From positions 51,995 to 115,994 of the forward strand of contig NKXN01000043.1 of NCBI GenBank assembly GCA_002261155.1: a stretch of DNA of 64,000 bases, in the 5' to 3' direction. This DNA comes from Bacillaceae bacterium SAS-127 (lineage in GTDB: Bacteria > Bacillota > Bacilli > Bacillales > Domibacillaceae). The notes beneath the pieces were generated by a model. It searched no databases and was not told where the DNA came from. It saw only the letters and a program-made list of their open reading frames with translations. The translations under genes and the position numbers were made by a program. Below, piece by piece: positions 45,547 to 55,613 of this stretch (position 1 is the first letter of the stretch; each line of letters opens with the position of its first letter).

Positions 45547-45588
45547 AAAAGCGGCCTGACCCCCAAATATGCCAGGGCAGGCCGCTTC
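45547..45588 (-). terminator. Terminator of ypdP
   Basis: AAGCGGCCTG / CAGGCCGCTT plus inner pairs; on the minus strand followed by TTTTTAAC. Confidence 0.88.
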
Positions 45589-45594
45589 CTTTCG

Positions 45595-46266
45595 TTATTT
45601 CGGAAAGCGTTTTGCGATATAGCCAAACGGCGTGTCCATCACAGCGACAATCCATTTGAGAGCGTAGGTGGAAAGGAAGATTTGCCACCAGACGTCCATC
45701 GGAAATACACCAAGAAAAGCGATGCTCGTAAAGACGAGTGTGTCTAATAGCTGACTGATCATCGTGCTTCCGTTGTTTCGAATCCAAAATTGTGAGTCTT
45801 TCGGAAACTTTTTCTGTAAAAAGGAGAAGATATAAACATCGGCGAATTGACTGACTATGTAAGCGGCTAAGCTTCCGGCTGCAATTCGAGGCAATAAGCC
45901 AAACAATTCCTCCATCGGTTTTTGAGCGAAATCGGTTGGTCCCGGTTCAAACAGTAAAACGAGCTGCATGAGCACCGTCATTAACAGCAACGTGAAAAAG
46001 CCGAGCCACACTGCTTTTTTCGCTTCTTTTTTTCCATATCGTTCATTTAACAAGTCCGTCGCTAAAAAAGCGGTTCCGTACATCGTGTTACCTAATGTCG
46101 CGGTCAGTCCGAATATTTCAATCGTCTTGACGACTTGCAAATTCGCTAAAATCGTGGAAATCCCGACCCACACAAACAGTCCTGTCCGTCCAAATAGTCG
46201 ATACATCGCCAAAAATATAGTAAAGTTAATGAGTACAAACAAAAAGCCAAACCATTCATTGAACAT
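45595..46266 (-). CDS. ypdP: Queuosine-precursor transporter family protein YpdP (YhhQ/VUT)
   Basis: 223 aa with six or seven helices. VUT-1/YhhQ family: GNTMYGTAFLATDLLNERYG and KKEAKKAVWLGF are the diagnostic motif, and the later SQFADVYIFSFLQKKF carries the conserved Asp. E. coli YhhQ imports the queuosine precursor; that substrate is inferred here. A good minus-strand promoter is at 46350-46323. No preQ1 riboswitch is visible in the 60-nt leader. RBS TAGGAGGAT before ATG. Confidence 0.9.
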   Translation of the reverse strand: MFNEWFGFLFVLINFTIFLAMYRLFGRTGLFVWVGISTILANLQVVKTIEIFGLTATLGNTMYGTAFLATDLLNERYGKKEAKKAVWLGFFTLLLMTVLMQLVLLFEPGPTDFAQKPMEELFGLLPRIAAGSLAAYIVSQFADVYIFSFLQKKFPKDSQFWIRNNGSTMISQLLDTLVFTSIAFLGVFPMDVWWQIFLSTYALKWIVAVMDTPFGYIAKRFPK

Positions 46267-46322
46267 AAAAAAGATCCTCCTAAGTTGTCAAGCAAGTCAT
46301 TAGATGATTTTGCCCAACGTAC

Positions 46323-46350
46323 ATTATACAAAAACCAGTCAATTGGTCAA
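46323..46350 (-). promoter_or_regulatory. Sigma-A promoter of ypdP
   Basis: On the minus strand TTGACC and TATAAT with a 16-nt spacer. It is only about 20 nt from the divergent ypeP start, so the two genes share this region. Confidence 0.7.
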
Positions 46351-46368
46351 GAGAAAGAAGGGATTCGA

Positions 46369-47025
46369 ATGAAAATGAAGATCAGGTGGCAATATGAATA
46401 TAAAGGGAGAAAAGCGGAGTTTGAATCCGATTGGCTTATAAAAGAGCAGGTGTTGCCGCTTATTGAAGACTTGCAAAAAGGAGGTCGAATGAAGTCTGTT
46501 GTTGTGGTTGATGAACTGTTGAGTGAATGGACAGTGAAAGAATTTAAGAAACTCGACCAACAGCTAGACGAGGAGCCAGGAGAAGTCGAAGTGTATTTCG
46601 ACGGAGGATACGATCGCCATACTCAAATCGCTGGTATTGGTGTCGTGATTTACTATAAGAAAAACGGGCAACATTGGCGGCTGAGAAGAAATGATTGTCT
46701 TATGCAGCTTGAATCGAATAATGAAGCGGAATACGCCGCTTTATTTCAAGCGATCATCGCTCTTGAAGAATTGGGTGTGCATCATGTACCAGTAGTTTTT
46801 CATGGAGACTCTCAAGTCGTGTTAAAGCAACTGTCAGGAGAATGGCCATGCTTTGAGGAAAGCTTCAATCAATGGCTCGATCGGATCGAACAGAAAATAA
46901 ATGATTTAGGCATTGAGCCTGTTTACACCCCATTGGATCGCAGGAAAAATAAAGAAGCAGATAAATTAGCGAATCAAGCGTTGCAGAAAGTATTTGTGAA
47001 TAGCCATGCGTTAATAGATGAATAA
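46369..47025 (+). CDS. ypeP: RNase H-like protein YpeP
   Basis: 218 aa from ATG 46369 (AGAAGGGA upstream); a longer frame start at 46285 would overlap the ypdP promoter. N-terminal about 70-aa domain (IRWQYEYKGRKAEFESDWLI) of unknown role, then an RNase HI domain: VYFDGGYDRHTQIAGIG, NNEAEYAALFQAI, VFHGDSQVVLKQL and the final RRKNKEADKLANQAL. Catalytic acids D-E-D-D are all present. YpeP is a second RNase H paralog; the window also has the YpdQ type. Confidence 0.88.
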   Translation: MKMKIRWQYEYKGRKAEFESDWLIKEQVLPLIEDLQKGGRMKSVVVVDELLSEWTVKEFKKLDQQLDEEPGEVEVYFDGGYDRHTQIAGIGVVIYYKKNGQHWRLRRNDCLMQLESNNEAEYAALFQAIIALEELGVHHVPVVFHGDSQVVLKQLSGEWPCFEESFNQWLDRIEQKINDLGIEPVYTPLDRRKNKEADKLANQALQKVFVNSHALIDE

Positions 47026-47053
47026 ACATAGTAGGCAGAAGGGTGTGACAGCT

Positions 47054-47236
47054 TTGGATCGAAAACAGCTTTTTACGGAAGTAGAGGAAGTGCTACAAAC
47101 GTACTGTGAAGGTTGTTTAATTAAAGCAACCTTTAGAAAAGAGCACGGAAAAGCATATGCTCATAAATTTTGCATTACGAAATGCACAGTGGGGGAACGT
47201 TTGAAAAAATATGGAGAACAGTTATCAAACGCATAA
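47054..47236 (+). CDS. ypeQ: YpeQ-like zinc-finger protein
   Basis: 60 aa from TTG 47054, 10 nt after AGAAGGG; ATG 47018 upstream overlaps ypeP. Cys/His-rich: YCEGCLIKATF and HKFCITKCTVGERLKKYG make a C-x2-C ... H-x2-C-x3-C zinc site. Length equals B. subtilis YpeQ, which is also next to ypeP. Function unknown. Confidence 0.82.
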   Translation: MDRKQLFTEVEEVLQTYCEGCLIKATFRKEHGKAYAHKFCITKCTVGERLKKYGEQLSNA

Positions 47237-47263
47237 AAAGCCGGCAAAAGAATGCCGGCTTTG
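47236..47263. terminator. Bidirectional terminator between ypeQ and cspD
   Basis: AAAGCCGGCA / TGCCGGCTTT, 6-nt loop, U-tails on both strands. Confidence 0.9.
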
Positions 47264-47279
47264 TTACATGATGATGGAA

Positions 47280-47480
47280 TTATAGCTTGTTAACGTTAGC
47301 AGCTTGAGGTCCGCGGTTTCCTTCAACGATTTCGAATGAAACTTCTTGACCTTCTTCTAAAGATTTGTAACCGTCACCTTCGATTGCTGTGAAGTGTACG
47401 AATACATCGTCTCCACCTTCAACTTCGATGAATCCAAAGCCTTTTTCGTTGTTGAACCATTTTACTTTACCGTTTTGCAT
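47280..47480 (-). CDS. cspD: Cold-shock protein CspD
   Basis: 66 aa from ATG 47478-47480; the longer upstream frame is not used because AGGAGG is placed right before this ATG. Single CSD beta-barrel with RNP1 KGFGFIEV and RNP2 VFVHFTAI; near-identical to B. subtilis CspD. Binds single-stranded RNA/DNA and acts as an RNA chaperone. The leader is about 90 nt, long as for other csp genes, and may hold a temperature-responsive structure. Confidence 0.97.
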   Translation of the reverse strand: MQNGKVKWFNNEKGFGFIEVEGGDDVFVHFTAIEGDGYKSLEEGQEVSFEIVEGNRGPQAANVNKL

Positions 47481-47578
47481 AATAATGAATCCTCCTAAAT
47501 CTTCGAAACACATTATATCTATGATGTGCTCAAATCAAATTATTCATCACGCCCAGATCTACTGTTCGTAATGTCTCT

Positions 47579-47608
47579 AATATACCAATAACCCCATATA
47601 TTAGTCAA
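47579..47608 (-). promoter_or_regulatory. Candidate promoter of cspD
   Basis: Minus strand TTGACT and TATATT with an 18-nt spacer, giving a 5' leader of about 90 nt. Confidence 0.55.
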
Positions 47609-47749
47609 GATCAGAAAGGATCGAAAAGTCAAAATTCTTTCGTCAAATAAACTGATATTTCTACAAAAGTAGGGCTTGTCCTCTGCCTTGTACTTCAATA
47701 GTAATTATAGTAAACTTTAGAGAATGAGCAAAAATCAGGAGGTTTACTT

Positions 47750-48166
47750 ATGCCTACACCTAGTATGGAAGATTACATAGAACAAATATTTTTATTAATA
47801 GATAAAAAGGGTTATGCCCGTGTTTCTGATATTGCTGAGGCGCTTTCAGTTCACCCGTCATCTGTGACGAAAATGGTCCAAAAGCTAGATCGGGATGAAT
47901 ATTTAATATATGAAAGATATAGAGGGTTGATTTTGACGGAGAAAGGAAAGAAGATGGGGAAGCGCCTTGTCGAGCGTCATGATTTGTTAGAAGAGTTCTT
48001 GCGAATCATCGGAGTGAATGAAGAAATGATTTACGAAGACGTTGAGGGCATTGAGCACCATTTAAGCTGGAACTCGATTGATCGAATTGCTGATTTAATC
48101 GAGTACTTTAACCAAGATCCGACGCGCCAGGCTGATTTGCAAGCTGTTCAGAAGAGAGAAGAATAA
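47750..48166 (+). CDS. mntR: Manganese-responsive repressor MntR
   Basis: 138 aa, DtxR/MntR family. N-terminal winged helix ([20 protein letters not shown]) and a dimerisation domain. Mn ligands are all visible: Asp8 and Glu11 in [14 protein letters not shown], His near 77 ([13 protein letters not shown]), and Glu/Glu/His in [12 protein letters not shown]. Represses Mn uptake genes when Mn is high. Starts after AGGAGG. Divergent from cspD, as in B. subtilis neighbourhoods. A hairpin near 48180-48215 ends the unit. Confidence 0.95.
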   Translation: MPTPSMEDYIEQIFLLIDKKGYARVSDIAEALSVHPSSVTKMVQKLDRDEYLIYERYRGLILTEKGKKMGKRLVERHDLLEEFLRIIGVNEEMIYEDVEGIEHHLSWNSIDRIADLIEYFNQDPTRQADLQAVQKREE

Positions 48167-48274
48167 CCCTATTTTTAAAAAGAAACCGTTCTGTATGAGG
48201 GGCGGCTTTTTTTGTTGCCCCAACTAGCCCTAGTCCCTTACAATTAAATAGAAAATAGGGATGGGGTGGAGAAC

Positions 48275-48943
48275 ATGGATTGGGTTGTTCAAGCGAAAGA
48301 GCAATGGAATGAGAATGCAGATGGTTGGCATGCTAAAAGTAAGGAGATGTGGGAGACGGGAAGTCGAAAGGATCTCGTTTCTTTTTTGGCTATTTATGTG
48401 AAACAATCGGCGACTGTGGCTGATTTAGGCTGTGGTGACGGATACGGGAGCTTTAAGCTTCATGAAAAGGGGTATGAAGTCATCGGAGTCGATTTATCTG
48501 ATAAAATGGTAGAGCTAGCTAAAGAACTAAAAAAAGAGGGGTTAACCTTTCATCAAGGGAACTTTACACAGTTACCATTTAAAGATGAATCTATTCAAGC
48601 GGTCGTGGCGATTAATTCGCTTGAATGGACAGAGTCGCCAGCAGAAGTGCTAACGGAAGTAGCGCGAGTGTTGGCACCTAAAGGGAAAATATGTGCAGCG
48701 ATTTTAGGTCCGACGGCAGGCCCAAGAGCGAACAGCTATCCACGTTTAATAGGAAAAGAAGTCGTGATGAATACGATGATGCCGTGGGAGTTTAGTAAAC
48801 TAGCTGCCTGGAAGGGCTTTGCCATCGTTGATGAGTATCATGTATATAAAGACGGAGTGTGTAATGAACATGTCACTTCACTGCCGAATGAACTAAAGCA
48901 AGCATTAACGTTTATGACGGTCTTTATGCTAGAAAAACAATAA
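48275..48943 (+). CDS. Class I SAM-dependent methyltransferase
   Basis: 222 aa from ATG 48275 (GGGGTGG upstream); the GTG at 48266 lies inside the RBS. Methyltransf_11 fold: motif [20 protein letters not shown], then [12 protein letters not shown] (post-I acidic residue) and [10 protein letters not shown] with [13 protein letters not shown]. Small-molecule substrate type, not predictable. It precedes fhs by 34 nt on the same strand. Function unknown beyond methyl transfer. Confidence 0.85.
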   Translation: MDWVVQAKEQWNENADGWHAKSKEMWETGSRKDLVSFLAIYVKQSATVADLGCGDGYGSFKLHEKGYEVIGVDLSDKMVELAKELKKEGLTFHQGNFTQLPFKDESIQAVVAINSLEWTESPAEVLTEVARVLAPKGKICAAILGPTAGPRANSYPRLIGKEVVMNTMMPWEFSKLAAWKGFAIVDEYHVYKDGVCNEHVTSLPNELKQALTFMTVFMLEKQ

Positions 48944-48977
48944 TTTTTTAATGTTGGAAAGAGCGGAGGAACCTACT

Positions 48978-50666
48978 ATGAGTATACATACAGCTGTGAA
49001 GAGTGATATCGAAATTGCCCAAGAATCGATCGTTAAGCCGATTGTAGAGATTGCTGCAAAGGTTGGGTTAACAGAAGAAAACCTTGAGCTTTATGGCAAA
49101 AATAAAGCGAAGCTCACGTATGAAACGCTAGAAACATTAGCAACAAAGCAAGATGGAAAAGTCGTACTTGTGACGGCCATCAATCCGACACCAGCAGGGG
49201 AAGGGAAGTCGACGGTCGCTGTCGGCTTAGCGGATGCCTTTAATCAAATTGGTGTCAAGGCAATGGCTGCTTTGCGGGAACCATCACTCGGACCAACGAT
49301 GGGGATCAAGGGTGGTGCCACAGGAGGAGGCTATGCCCAAGTGCTCCCGATGGAAGACATTAACTTGCATTTTACTGGCGATATTCATGCGATTACGACA
49401 GCGAACAATGCCCTCTCTGCTTTTTTAGATAATCATATCCATCAAGGTAATGAACTGAACATCGATCCGCGTCGAATCGTTTGGAAACGGGCGCTTGATT
49501 TAAATGATCGGGCTCTTCGCCAAGTGATTGTTGGACTTGGTGGGCCGATACAAGGAGTGCCACGCGAGGATGGCTTTGATATTACGGTCGCTTCTGAAAT
49601 TATGGCGGTCCTTTGCTTAGCCGATAGTTTAGCTGATTTAAAAAGCCGTCTTGCTCGTATGATTGTTGCGTACAATTACGATAAGCAACCAGTCACTTGT
49701 GGAGATCTTGGGGTAGAAGGTGCGCTTACTTTGCTATTAAAGGATGCGCTTAAGCCGAATTTAGTACAAACGATTGAGCATACACCAGTACTTGTTCACG
49801 GCGGGCCATTTGCGAATATTGCCCACGGCTGTAACAGTATCATTGCAACGAAAACGGCGAGAAAGCTAGCTGATTATGTCGTGACCGAAGCGGGCTTTGG
49901 CGCTGATCTTGGGGCGGAGAAGTTCCTCAATATTAAAGCGAGAATGGCTCAAATCGATCCGGATGCGGTTGTGATTGTGGCGACGATCCGCGCGCTGAAA
50001 ATGCACGGTGGCCAAGCGAAAGCCGATTTAAAGCAAGAGAATGTCGAAGCGTTGCATGAAGGGTTGAAAAATTTAAAGAAACATATAGAAACGGTTCAAG
50101 CTTTCGGAGTACCAGCTGTCGTGGCAATCAATCGTTTTGTGACCGATACGAAAGCAGAGATCGAATTACTTGAACAATGGTGCCAGCAAGAGGGCGTCGA
50201 GGTTTCCTTAACAGAAGTGTGGGAAAAAGGCGGCAAAGGCGGCGCTGATTTGGCGCAAAAAGTCGTGCAAACGATTCAACAATCTCCAGCTCGTTTTCAG
50301 CCGTTATATGAGTTGAATCAATCATTAGAAGAAAAAATGAATGTGATTGTGCAACAAGTATACGGCGGTAAGGGAGTAGAGTTCTCTGCGAAGGCACGCA
50401 AGCAATTGAAAGAATTTGCCCAACATGGGTGGAGCAAATTGCCTGTTTGTATGGCGAAAACACAGTACTCTTTAAGTGATGACCCGACGAAAACAGGAAG
50501 ACCACAAGACTTTACAATTCATATTCGTGAGTTGATCCCGAAAATCGGCGCTGGTTTTATCGTCGCTTTAACAGGTGATGTGATGACGATGCCAGGACTA
50601 CCGAAAAAGCCAGCTGCTATTGCGATGGATGTCGATGCGCAAGGAAGAGCGCAAGGGTTATTTTAA
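48978..50666 (+). CDS. fhs: Formate-tetrahydrofolate ligase
   Basis: 562 aa from ATG 48978 (GGAGGA upstream), the usual family length. Makes 10-formyl-THF from formate, THF and ATP for purine and formyl-Met synthesis. P-loop [35 protein letters not shown] and [20 protein letters not shown] are diagnostic. B. subtilis 168 lacks this gene to my knowledge, so its presence is a difference. It is followed closely by a small hypothetical gene. Confidence 0.97.
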   Translation: MSIHTAVKSDIEIAQESIVKPIVEIAAKVGLTEENLELYGKNKAKLTYETLETLATKQDGKVVLVTAINPTPAGEGKSTVAVGLADAFNQIGVKAMAALREPSLGPTMGIKGGATGGGYAQVLPMEDINLHFTGDIHAITTANNALSAFLDNHIHQGNELNIDPRRIVWKRALDLNDRALRQVIVGLGGPIQGVPREDGFDITVASEIMAVLCLADSLADLKSRLARMIVAYNYDKQPVTCGDLGVEGALTLLLKDALKPNLVQTIEHTPVLVHGGPFANIAHGCNSIIATKTARKLADYVVTEAGFGADLGAEKFLNIKARMAQIDPDAVVIVATIRALKMHGGQAKADLKQENVEALHEGLKNLKKHIETVQAFGVPAVVAINRFVTDTKAEIELLEQWCQQEGVEVSLTEVWEKGGKGGADLAQKVVQTIQQSPARFQPLYELNQSLEEKMNVIVQQVYGGKGVEFSAKARKQLKEFAQHGWSKLPVCMAKTQYSLSDDPTKTGRPQDFTIHIRELIPKIGAGFIVALTGDVMTMPGLPKKPAAIAMDVDAQGRAQGLF

Positions 50667-50679
50667 GGGGGGGATCGGC

Positions 50680-51171
50680 TTGTTTGATCCAACGGCTTTT
50701 GACAACATTAAATTTATCGTCCAAGCCGAAGTGTATGATCGTGATTTAGCCGGACTTCTGCATATCCATGATCGCAAAGATTTAGTCGATTTAGCGAGCA
50801 TGCAGCGGGAGTCCTCGATCGTTTTTTCTCTTATAGAGCAAACAGACAGGAAAGCTACGATCAGCATTCGGTCGACGATTCACCAATTAGCAGGTGAACT
50901 AATGCAGCTTCCTAAGGCGGAACCAGGTGTCTTGCTCGAAGTCATTTATTCGGGCGAGGCGCTTCACTTTACAGAAAAAATGATGGATACACTTGATCGC
51001 CTTTGGGGCGAAGGACGTCTTGTGGAACGAAGAAACATTGAATCGGATCGACAAGAACGAATGCATGAATGGCGGCTTGATTTTCAGCGAACGATCACGG
51101 AAGACATGATCGAAGAAATGACCGATCTAGTCGGATTTATCGTAGGTACGCTACAAGCGATGAATAAATAG
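50680..51171 (+). CDS. Hypothetical protein
   Basis: 163 aa from TTG 50680, a few nt after AAGGGGGG; longer versions would overlap fhs. Charged and helical, starting MFDPTAFDNIKFIVQAEVYD. No signal or membrane segments. Features HIHDRKDLVDLASMQRESSI and a C-terminal helix ITEDMIEEMTDLVGFIVG. It is coupled tightly to fhs (13-nt gap). Function unknown; no family recognised. Confidence 0.7.
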   Translation: MFDPTAFDNIKFIVQAEVYDRDLAGLLHIHDRKDLVDLASMQRESSIVFSLIEQTDRKATISIRSTIHQLAGELMQLPKAEPGVLLEVIYSGEALHFTEKMMDTLDRLWGEGRLVERRNIESDRQERMHEWRLDFQRTITEDMIEEMTDLVGFIVGTLQAMNK

Positions 51172-51212
51172 ATGGGCGACATATAGAGGAACGCAGGAGT
51201 TGGTAATGGCGA

Positions 51213-53090
51213 ATGAGAGTATTAACAGTAAATGAAATGACCAAAACGTACGGGGAAAAAGAATTATTTAAAAACCTAACGTTTTCAATTAGTGAGAAAG
51301 AGCGCATCGGATTAATTGGCGTCAACGGAACAGGAAAATCGAGCCTGTTGAAAATTGTCGCTGGAAAAGATTTGCCTGATAGTGGAGAAATGATTGCGCC
51401 GAATGATTATTCGATTGCTTATTTAGCCCAAGAGCCGGAAATGGACTCAGAGCTGTCGGTAATGGATCAGCTATTTTTAAGTGAGGCACCGGTCATTCAA
51501 TTATTAAAAAAATATGAGCAAACGTTAAGGCAGCTAGAGCAGGAGCCGAATAATCAAGCGGTGACGGAAGAGTTGTTTGAGTTGCAAAAAAGAATGGATG
51601 CGCTAGATGCGTGGGAAGCGAATACGAATGCGGAAGCGATTTTAATAAAGCTAGGTATTCATGATTTTAGCCGTAAAATTGGCGAGCTTTCCGGTGGACA
51701 GAAAAAGCGCGTCGCTTTGGCGCAAGTGCTAATTGAAACGCCGGATCTGTTAATTTTAGACGAGCCGACGAACCATCTCGATTACGAAACGATCGGCTGG
51801 CTCGAAGATTATTTAAGCAAATATGCCGGTGCTGTGTTGCTCGTTACCCATGATCGTTATTTTCTTGATCGAGTGACGAATCGGATGTTTGAGCTTGACG
51901 GTGGCAACATTTACACATATAAAGGCAATTATCAAAGTTATATTGAACAAAAAGCGGAGCGCGAGGAGCAGCAAGCGGCCGCTGAAGATAAACGTCGGAA
52001 TTTATATCGCCGCGAGCTCGCGTGGATGAGACGAGGAGCGAAAGCGCGGACGACGAAGCAAAAGGCGAGAATTGACCGCTTTGAGCAATTAGAAGGTGCG
52101 CTTGGCCAAGGGCCGAAAAATGAGCAAGTGGATTTAGCTGTAAAGGGAAGCCGACTCGGCAAGCAAGTATTTGAGCTAAGAGATGTATCGAAATCATTTG
52201 ATGGAAAAGTGATTTTACAACACTTTAATTTACTCGTGAAGCCGGGGGATCGGCTTGGTATTATCGGTAAAAACGGCAGTGGAAAATCGACGTTTATGAA
52301 TTTATTAGCGGAAAAACTTCCGTTCGATCAAGGCGAAATGATCACAGGGCAAACGGTGAAAATCGCTTACTATACGCAAGAGCGGACCGATATGGATGAA
52401 AAGATGCGGATGATCGCCTACATTCGAGAGTCAGCCGAAGTGGTGACGACAAAGGATGGCGAGCAATTGTCCGCCGCTCAAATGCTCGAACGATTTTTAT
52501 TTCCGATGCATGCCCATGGAACACCGATTTATAAATTATCTGGTGGAGAGAAACGCCGCCTGTATTTGTTGAAATTGTTAATGTCTCAGCCGAATGTGCT
52601 GTTACTCGATGAGCCGACGAATGATTTAGATACGGCTACGCTGACGGTGTTGGAAGATTATTTAGAGGATTTTCCAGGCGTTGTGATCACTGTGTCTCAT
52701 GACCGCTATTTCCTCGATAAAACAGCGACTCAATTGCTTGTGTTTGAAGGAAATGGTGTCGTCGACTCGTATTACGGCTCGTATAGTGATTATCTCGACC
52801 AACAAGCCGTACGTGAGAAGCTAGAAGCTGCTCCAGTGAAAAAGGTCGTTCAAGAAAAGTCACAAGAAAAAACGAAGAAAAAATTAAGCTATAACGAGCA
52901 GCGAGAATGGGATGGTCTTGAAGCGAAAATGACTCAAGTGGAAGACCGCATCGCAGTGGCCCAGCAGGAGCTTGATCAAGTAGGAAGCGACTTTGAAAAA
53001 GCACAGCGTTTAAGCGAAGAGCTAGAAGTATTGAATGAAGAACTAGAGCATTTAATTGAACGATGGAGCTACTTATCTGAATTTGTGTAA
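51213..53090 (+). CDS. yfmR: ABC-F ribosome-associated ATPase YfmR (Uup-like)
   Basis: 625 aa. Two ABC domains without membrane segments: Walker A GVNGTGKSS and GKNGSGKST, signatures LSGGQKKRVALAQ and LSGGEKRRLYLL, Walker B LLILDEPTNHLD and VLLLDEPTNDLD. Between them lies the P-site tRNA-interaction linker (YRRELAWMRRGAKARTTKQK). It ends in a coiled coil (about 550-625). YfmR in B. subtilis helps ribosomes that stall at polyproline, with EF-P. RBS AGGAG is 12 nt before the ATG, slightly long. Confidence 0.94.
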   Translation: MRVLTVNEMTKTYGEKELFKNLTFSISEKERIGLIGVNGTGKSSLLKIVAGKDLPDSGEMIAPNDYSIAYLAQEPEMDSELSVMDQLFLSEAPVIQLLKKYEQTLRQLEQEPNNQAVTEELFELQKRMDALDAWEANTNAEAILIKLGIHDFSRKIGELSGGQKKRVALAQVLIETPDLLILDEPTNHLDYETIGWLEDYLSKYAGAVLLVTHDRYFLDRVTNRMFELDGGNIYTYKGNYQSYIEQKAEREEQQAAAEDKRRNLYRRELAWMRRGAKARTTKQKARIDRFEQLEGALGQGPKNEQVDLAVKGSRLGKQVFELRDVSKSFDGKVILQHFNLLVKPGDRLGIIGKNGSGKSTFMNLLAEKLPFDQGEMITGQTVKIAYYTQERTDMDEKMRMIAYIRESAEVVTTKDGEQLSAAQMLERFLFPMHAHGTPIYKLSGGEKRRLYLLKLLMSQPNVLLLDEPTNDLDTATLTVLEDYLEDFPGVVITVSHDRYFLDKTATQLLVFEGNGVVDSYYGSYSDYLDQQAVREKLEAAPVKKVVQEKSQEKTKKKLSYNEQREWDGLEAKMTQVEDRIAVAQQELDQVGSDFEKAQRLSEELEVLNEELEHLIERWSYLSEFV

Positions 53091-53168
53091 TGAGCAACAA
53101 TTCAGGTGTGAACGTTTCTTCTATGTTACAATGACAGCAACGACTCGACAGGAAAGGAGAAACGGAAA

Positions 53169-54305
53169 GTGAAAATTATTAAAATCGAGCCAACACCTAG
53201 CCCAAATACAATGAAAGTATTGTTAGACGAGGAGCTTCCGGCTGGCAAAAGTAATAATTATAAAGCGGCACAAGCAGAAGAAGTATCCGAGCCGCTACGA
53301 TCACTATTAAAGATCGAAGGAATTAAAGGTATTTATCATGTCGCTGATTTTCTTGCCGTAGAGCGAAACGGGAAATATGATTGGCAAATGATTTTGCCGC
53401 AAGTTCGTCAAGTGTTTGGCGAAGCGACAGGGACAGAAGTTGCCAATGCTTCGATGGACGAGGCGTTTGGTGAAGTGCAAGCGGCTATTCAAGTGTTTAA
53501 AGGCATTCCGATTCAGTTGAAATTAACGTCAGCGACTGAAGAAAAGCGCTTTGCGTTGCCGGATGAGTTTTTACAAGCGTTTCAACAGGCGCAGTCCGGG
53601 GACGATAATTACGTATTGCAAAGAAAGTGGCAGGATTTCGGCATTCGTTACGGTGACTTAGAGGAAATTGGAAAAGAAACAGTGGAAGAGCTGATCGCTG
53701 CTTATCCGAAAGAAAGGCTGGCCGCTTTAGCAGAAAGCGGTGCGAGCGGTCAGCTCGTCGAGAAACGCCCACAAGTGAAGCTGACGGAAGCGATGTGGCA
53801 AGCGGAAGAAGATTGGCGGAAGCGGTATGAATGGCTAGAAGGCCTAGCTGATCCGACGCTTGAAGATCTTCCTGTATTAACGCTGGCACTAGCAGATAGC
53901 AAACCGGCTATTCGTCGACTTGCGGTAGTTTATATCGGCATGATTGAAGATGTTCAAGTATTGCCGTTATTGACTCAAGCGTTGAAGGATTCAACAGTAA
54001 CTGTTCGTCGTACAGCTGGCGATTGCTTGTCCGATTTAGGGTTTAAAGAAGCGATCTCGGCGATGTGTGAAGCGCTTAACGATAAAAGCAAAATCGTTCG
54101 TTGGCGAGCGGCGATGTTTTTATACGAGGTGGGCGATGAAACGGCACTACCTGCTTTAAAAGCGGTTGTCGATGATCTAGAGTTTGAAGTGCAAATGCAA
54201 GTGAAAATGGCCATCGAACGAATTGAAGGTGGCGAGGAAGCGAAAGGCTCGGTGTGGAAGCAAATGACCGAAGCGCGAGCGAAGAATGAGGAGGAAACAA
54301 AATGA
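53169..54305 (+). CDS. ypgR: YpgR / CvfC: Nfu N-terminal domain plus HEAT repeats
   Basis: 378 aa from GTG 53169 (AAAGGAGA upstream). Residues 1-90 form the Nfu/NifU N-terminal domain (EPTPSPNTMKVLLDEELPAG, IKGIYHVADFLAVER), and from about 240 there are HEAT/PBS-lyase-like repeats (AIRRLAVVYIGMI, VRRTAGDCLSDLG, VRWRAAMFLYEVGD). Homologous to S. aureus conserved virulence factor C. The ATG of brxA overlaps its stop by 4 nt. Possible link to Fe-S or redox processes; function not known. Confidence 0.9.
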   Translation: MKIIKIEPTPSPNTMKVLLDEELPAGKSNNYKAAQAEEVSEPLRSLLKIEGIKGIYHVADFLAVERNGKYDWQMILPQVRQVFGEATGTEVANASMDEAFGEVQAAIQVFKGIPIQLKLTSATEEKRFALPDEFLQAFQQAQSGDDNYVLQRKWQDFGIRYGDLEEIGKETVEELIAAYPKERLAALAESGASGQLVEKRPQVKLTEAMWQAEEDWRKRYEWLEGLADPTLEDLPVLTLALADSKPAIRRLAVVYIGMIEDVQVLPLLTQALKDSTVTVRRTAGDCLSDLGFKEAISAMCEALNDKSKIVRWRAAMFLYEVGDETALPALKAVVDDLEFEVQMQVKMAIERIEGGEEAKGSVWKQMTEARAKNEEETK

Positions 54306-54736
54306 CAAATGCTTATGAAGAATATATGCGCCAAATGGTATTACCGATGCGTGCTGAATTAACGAATGCAGGCTTTAAAGAGCTGAAAGCAGCCGAGGAA
54401 GTAACGGAATTTATGGAACAGGTAGAAGGAACAACGCTAGTCGTTGTCAATTCTGTCTGTGGCTGTGCGGCTGGTCTTGCGCGACCAGCGGCTACGCAAG
54501 CATCGATGCATGATGCGGCACCTGATCATTTCGTGACAGTGTTTGCTGGACAAGATAAGGAAGCGACGGCGCAAATGCGCACGTATTTTGATGGATACGA
54601 GCCATCTTCACCTTCTATGGCTGTATTAAAAGGAAAAGAAGTGGTACACTTCATTCCGCGTGAGCAAATCGAAGGACAAGATATCGGTTCGATCATAACG
54701 AATTTAACGACGGCTTTTGAACAATATTGTAAATAA
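54302..54736 (+). CDS. brxA: Bacilliredoxin BrxA (YphP)
   Basis: 144 aa. DUF1094/bacilliredoxin: the redox motif CGC in VVNSVCGCAAGLARPA. It removes bacillithiol from S-bacillithiolated proteins. Starts inside the ypgR stop (ATGA), matching the ypgR-yphP order in B. subtilis. The opening YEEYMRQMVLPMRAELTNAG is typical. A terminator follows. Confidence 0.94.
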   Translation: MTNAYEEYMRQMVLPMRAELTNAGFKELKAAEEVTEFMEQVEGTTLVVVNSVCGCAAGLARPAATQASMHDAAPDHFVTVFAGQDKEATAQMRTYFDGYEPSSPSMAVLKGKEVVHFIPREQIEGQDIGSIITNLTTAFEQYCK

Positions 54737-54740
54737 GAGA

Positions 54741-54770
54741 AAAGGATGTCGCGAGCGACATCCTTTTTAC
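54741..54770 (+). terminator. Terminator of brxA
   Basis: Perfect 12-bp stem AAAGGATGTCGC / GCGACATCCTTT with TTTACAGG. Confidence 0.9.
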
Positions 54771-54799
54771 AGGCATTTATTTGTTAGTGAGGAAAAAAG

Positions 54800-55579
54800 A
54801 TGATTATTTCAACCGCAAGTAGAGTGAATCCGCCATTAGAACAAAAGGCTAAGCAAGCGGTGAAAGAGTTAGGGTTTCCGTATGTTGCTAGACGTAAGCG
54901 TTCCGTTGCTGATTTGCAAAAGCAGTATGAATCCGATTGCTTAATTGTGAAGAGAGAACGGTTAGAGCTCTATCCGCTTCATGAAAGCGAACCTTTCTTT
55001 TTTCATCCGAATTCCGCTTCCTTCCGAGTGAAGCGACTCATGCGCGGAGAAGAAGATCCGTTTGTGACGGCGGCTAAATTAGAATCCGGAATGTCCGTGT
55101 TAGATTGCACGCTTGGACTGGCTTCTGATAGCATTGTCGCAAGCTTTGTAACGGGTCCAACAGGCCAAGTGACCGGCATTGAAGGTAACTCGGTACTTGG
55201 CTACATCGTGAAGCAAGGATTGAAGGAGTGGCAAGCGCCATTGCCGGAGTTACAGGCTGCGATGGAGAAAATTGAAGTGCAGTTAGGTCGCTCTCAACAA
55301 CTGTTATCGACGTTTGCCGATCGCTCCTTTGATGTCGTGTATTTTGATCCGATGTTTACAGAAACGGTCGAGGCGTCAGAAGGGATCGCTGGACTGCGGC
55401 ATTTTGCTATTTATGATGAGTTAGAGAAAGAGACACTTGAACAAGCGATGAGAGTGGCGAAACAGCGGGTCGTGTTAAAGGATCATTTTCGCTCGGATCG
55501 GTTCGAGCGTCTTGGATTTGAACAGCATATTCGCAAAACATCCGCGTTTCACTTTGGGACGATTGAAGTCTTATGTTAA
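54800..55579 (+). CDS. ypiP: YpiP-like SAM-dependent methyltransferase
   Basis: 259 aa, RsmJ-like (DUF548) class I methyltransferase. SAM site LDCTLGLASDSIVASFVTGP; the catalytic-side motif VYFDPMFTE (DPMFP-like) recalls RsmJ, which methylates 16S rRNA G1516 in E. coli; substrate here is inferred. Located between brxA and thyA, matching the ypiP position in B. subtilis. Ends close before thyA (34 nt). RBS weak (GAGGAAAAAAG). Confidence 0.88.
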   Translation: MIISTASRVNPPLEQKAKQAVKELGFPYVARRKRSVADLQKQYESDCLIVKRERLELYPLHESEPFFFHPNSASFRVKRLMRGEEDPFVTAAKLESGMSVLDCTLGLASDSIVASFVTGPTGQVTGIEGNSVLGYIVKQGLKEWQAPLPELQAAMEKIEVQLGRSQQLLSTFADRSFDVVYFDPMFTETVEASEGIAGLRHFAIYDELEKETLEQAMRVAKQRVVLKDHFRSDRFERLGFEQHIRKTSAFHFGTIEVLC

Positions 55580-55613
55580 GATAAGTAGCGTATGAAATAA
55601 GGAGTCGATCAAC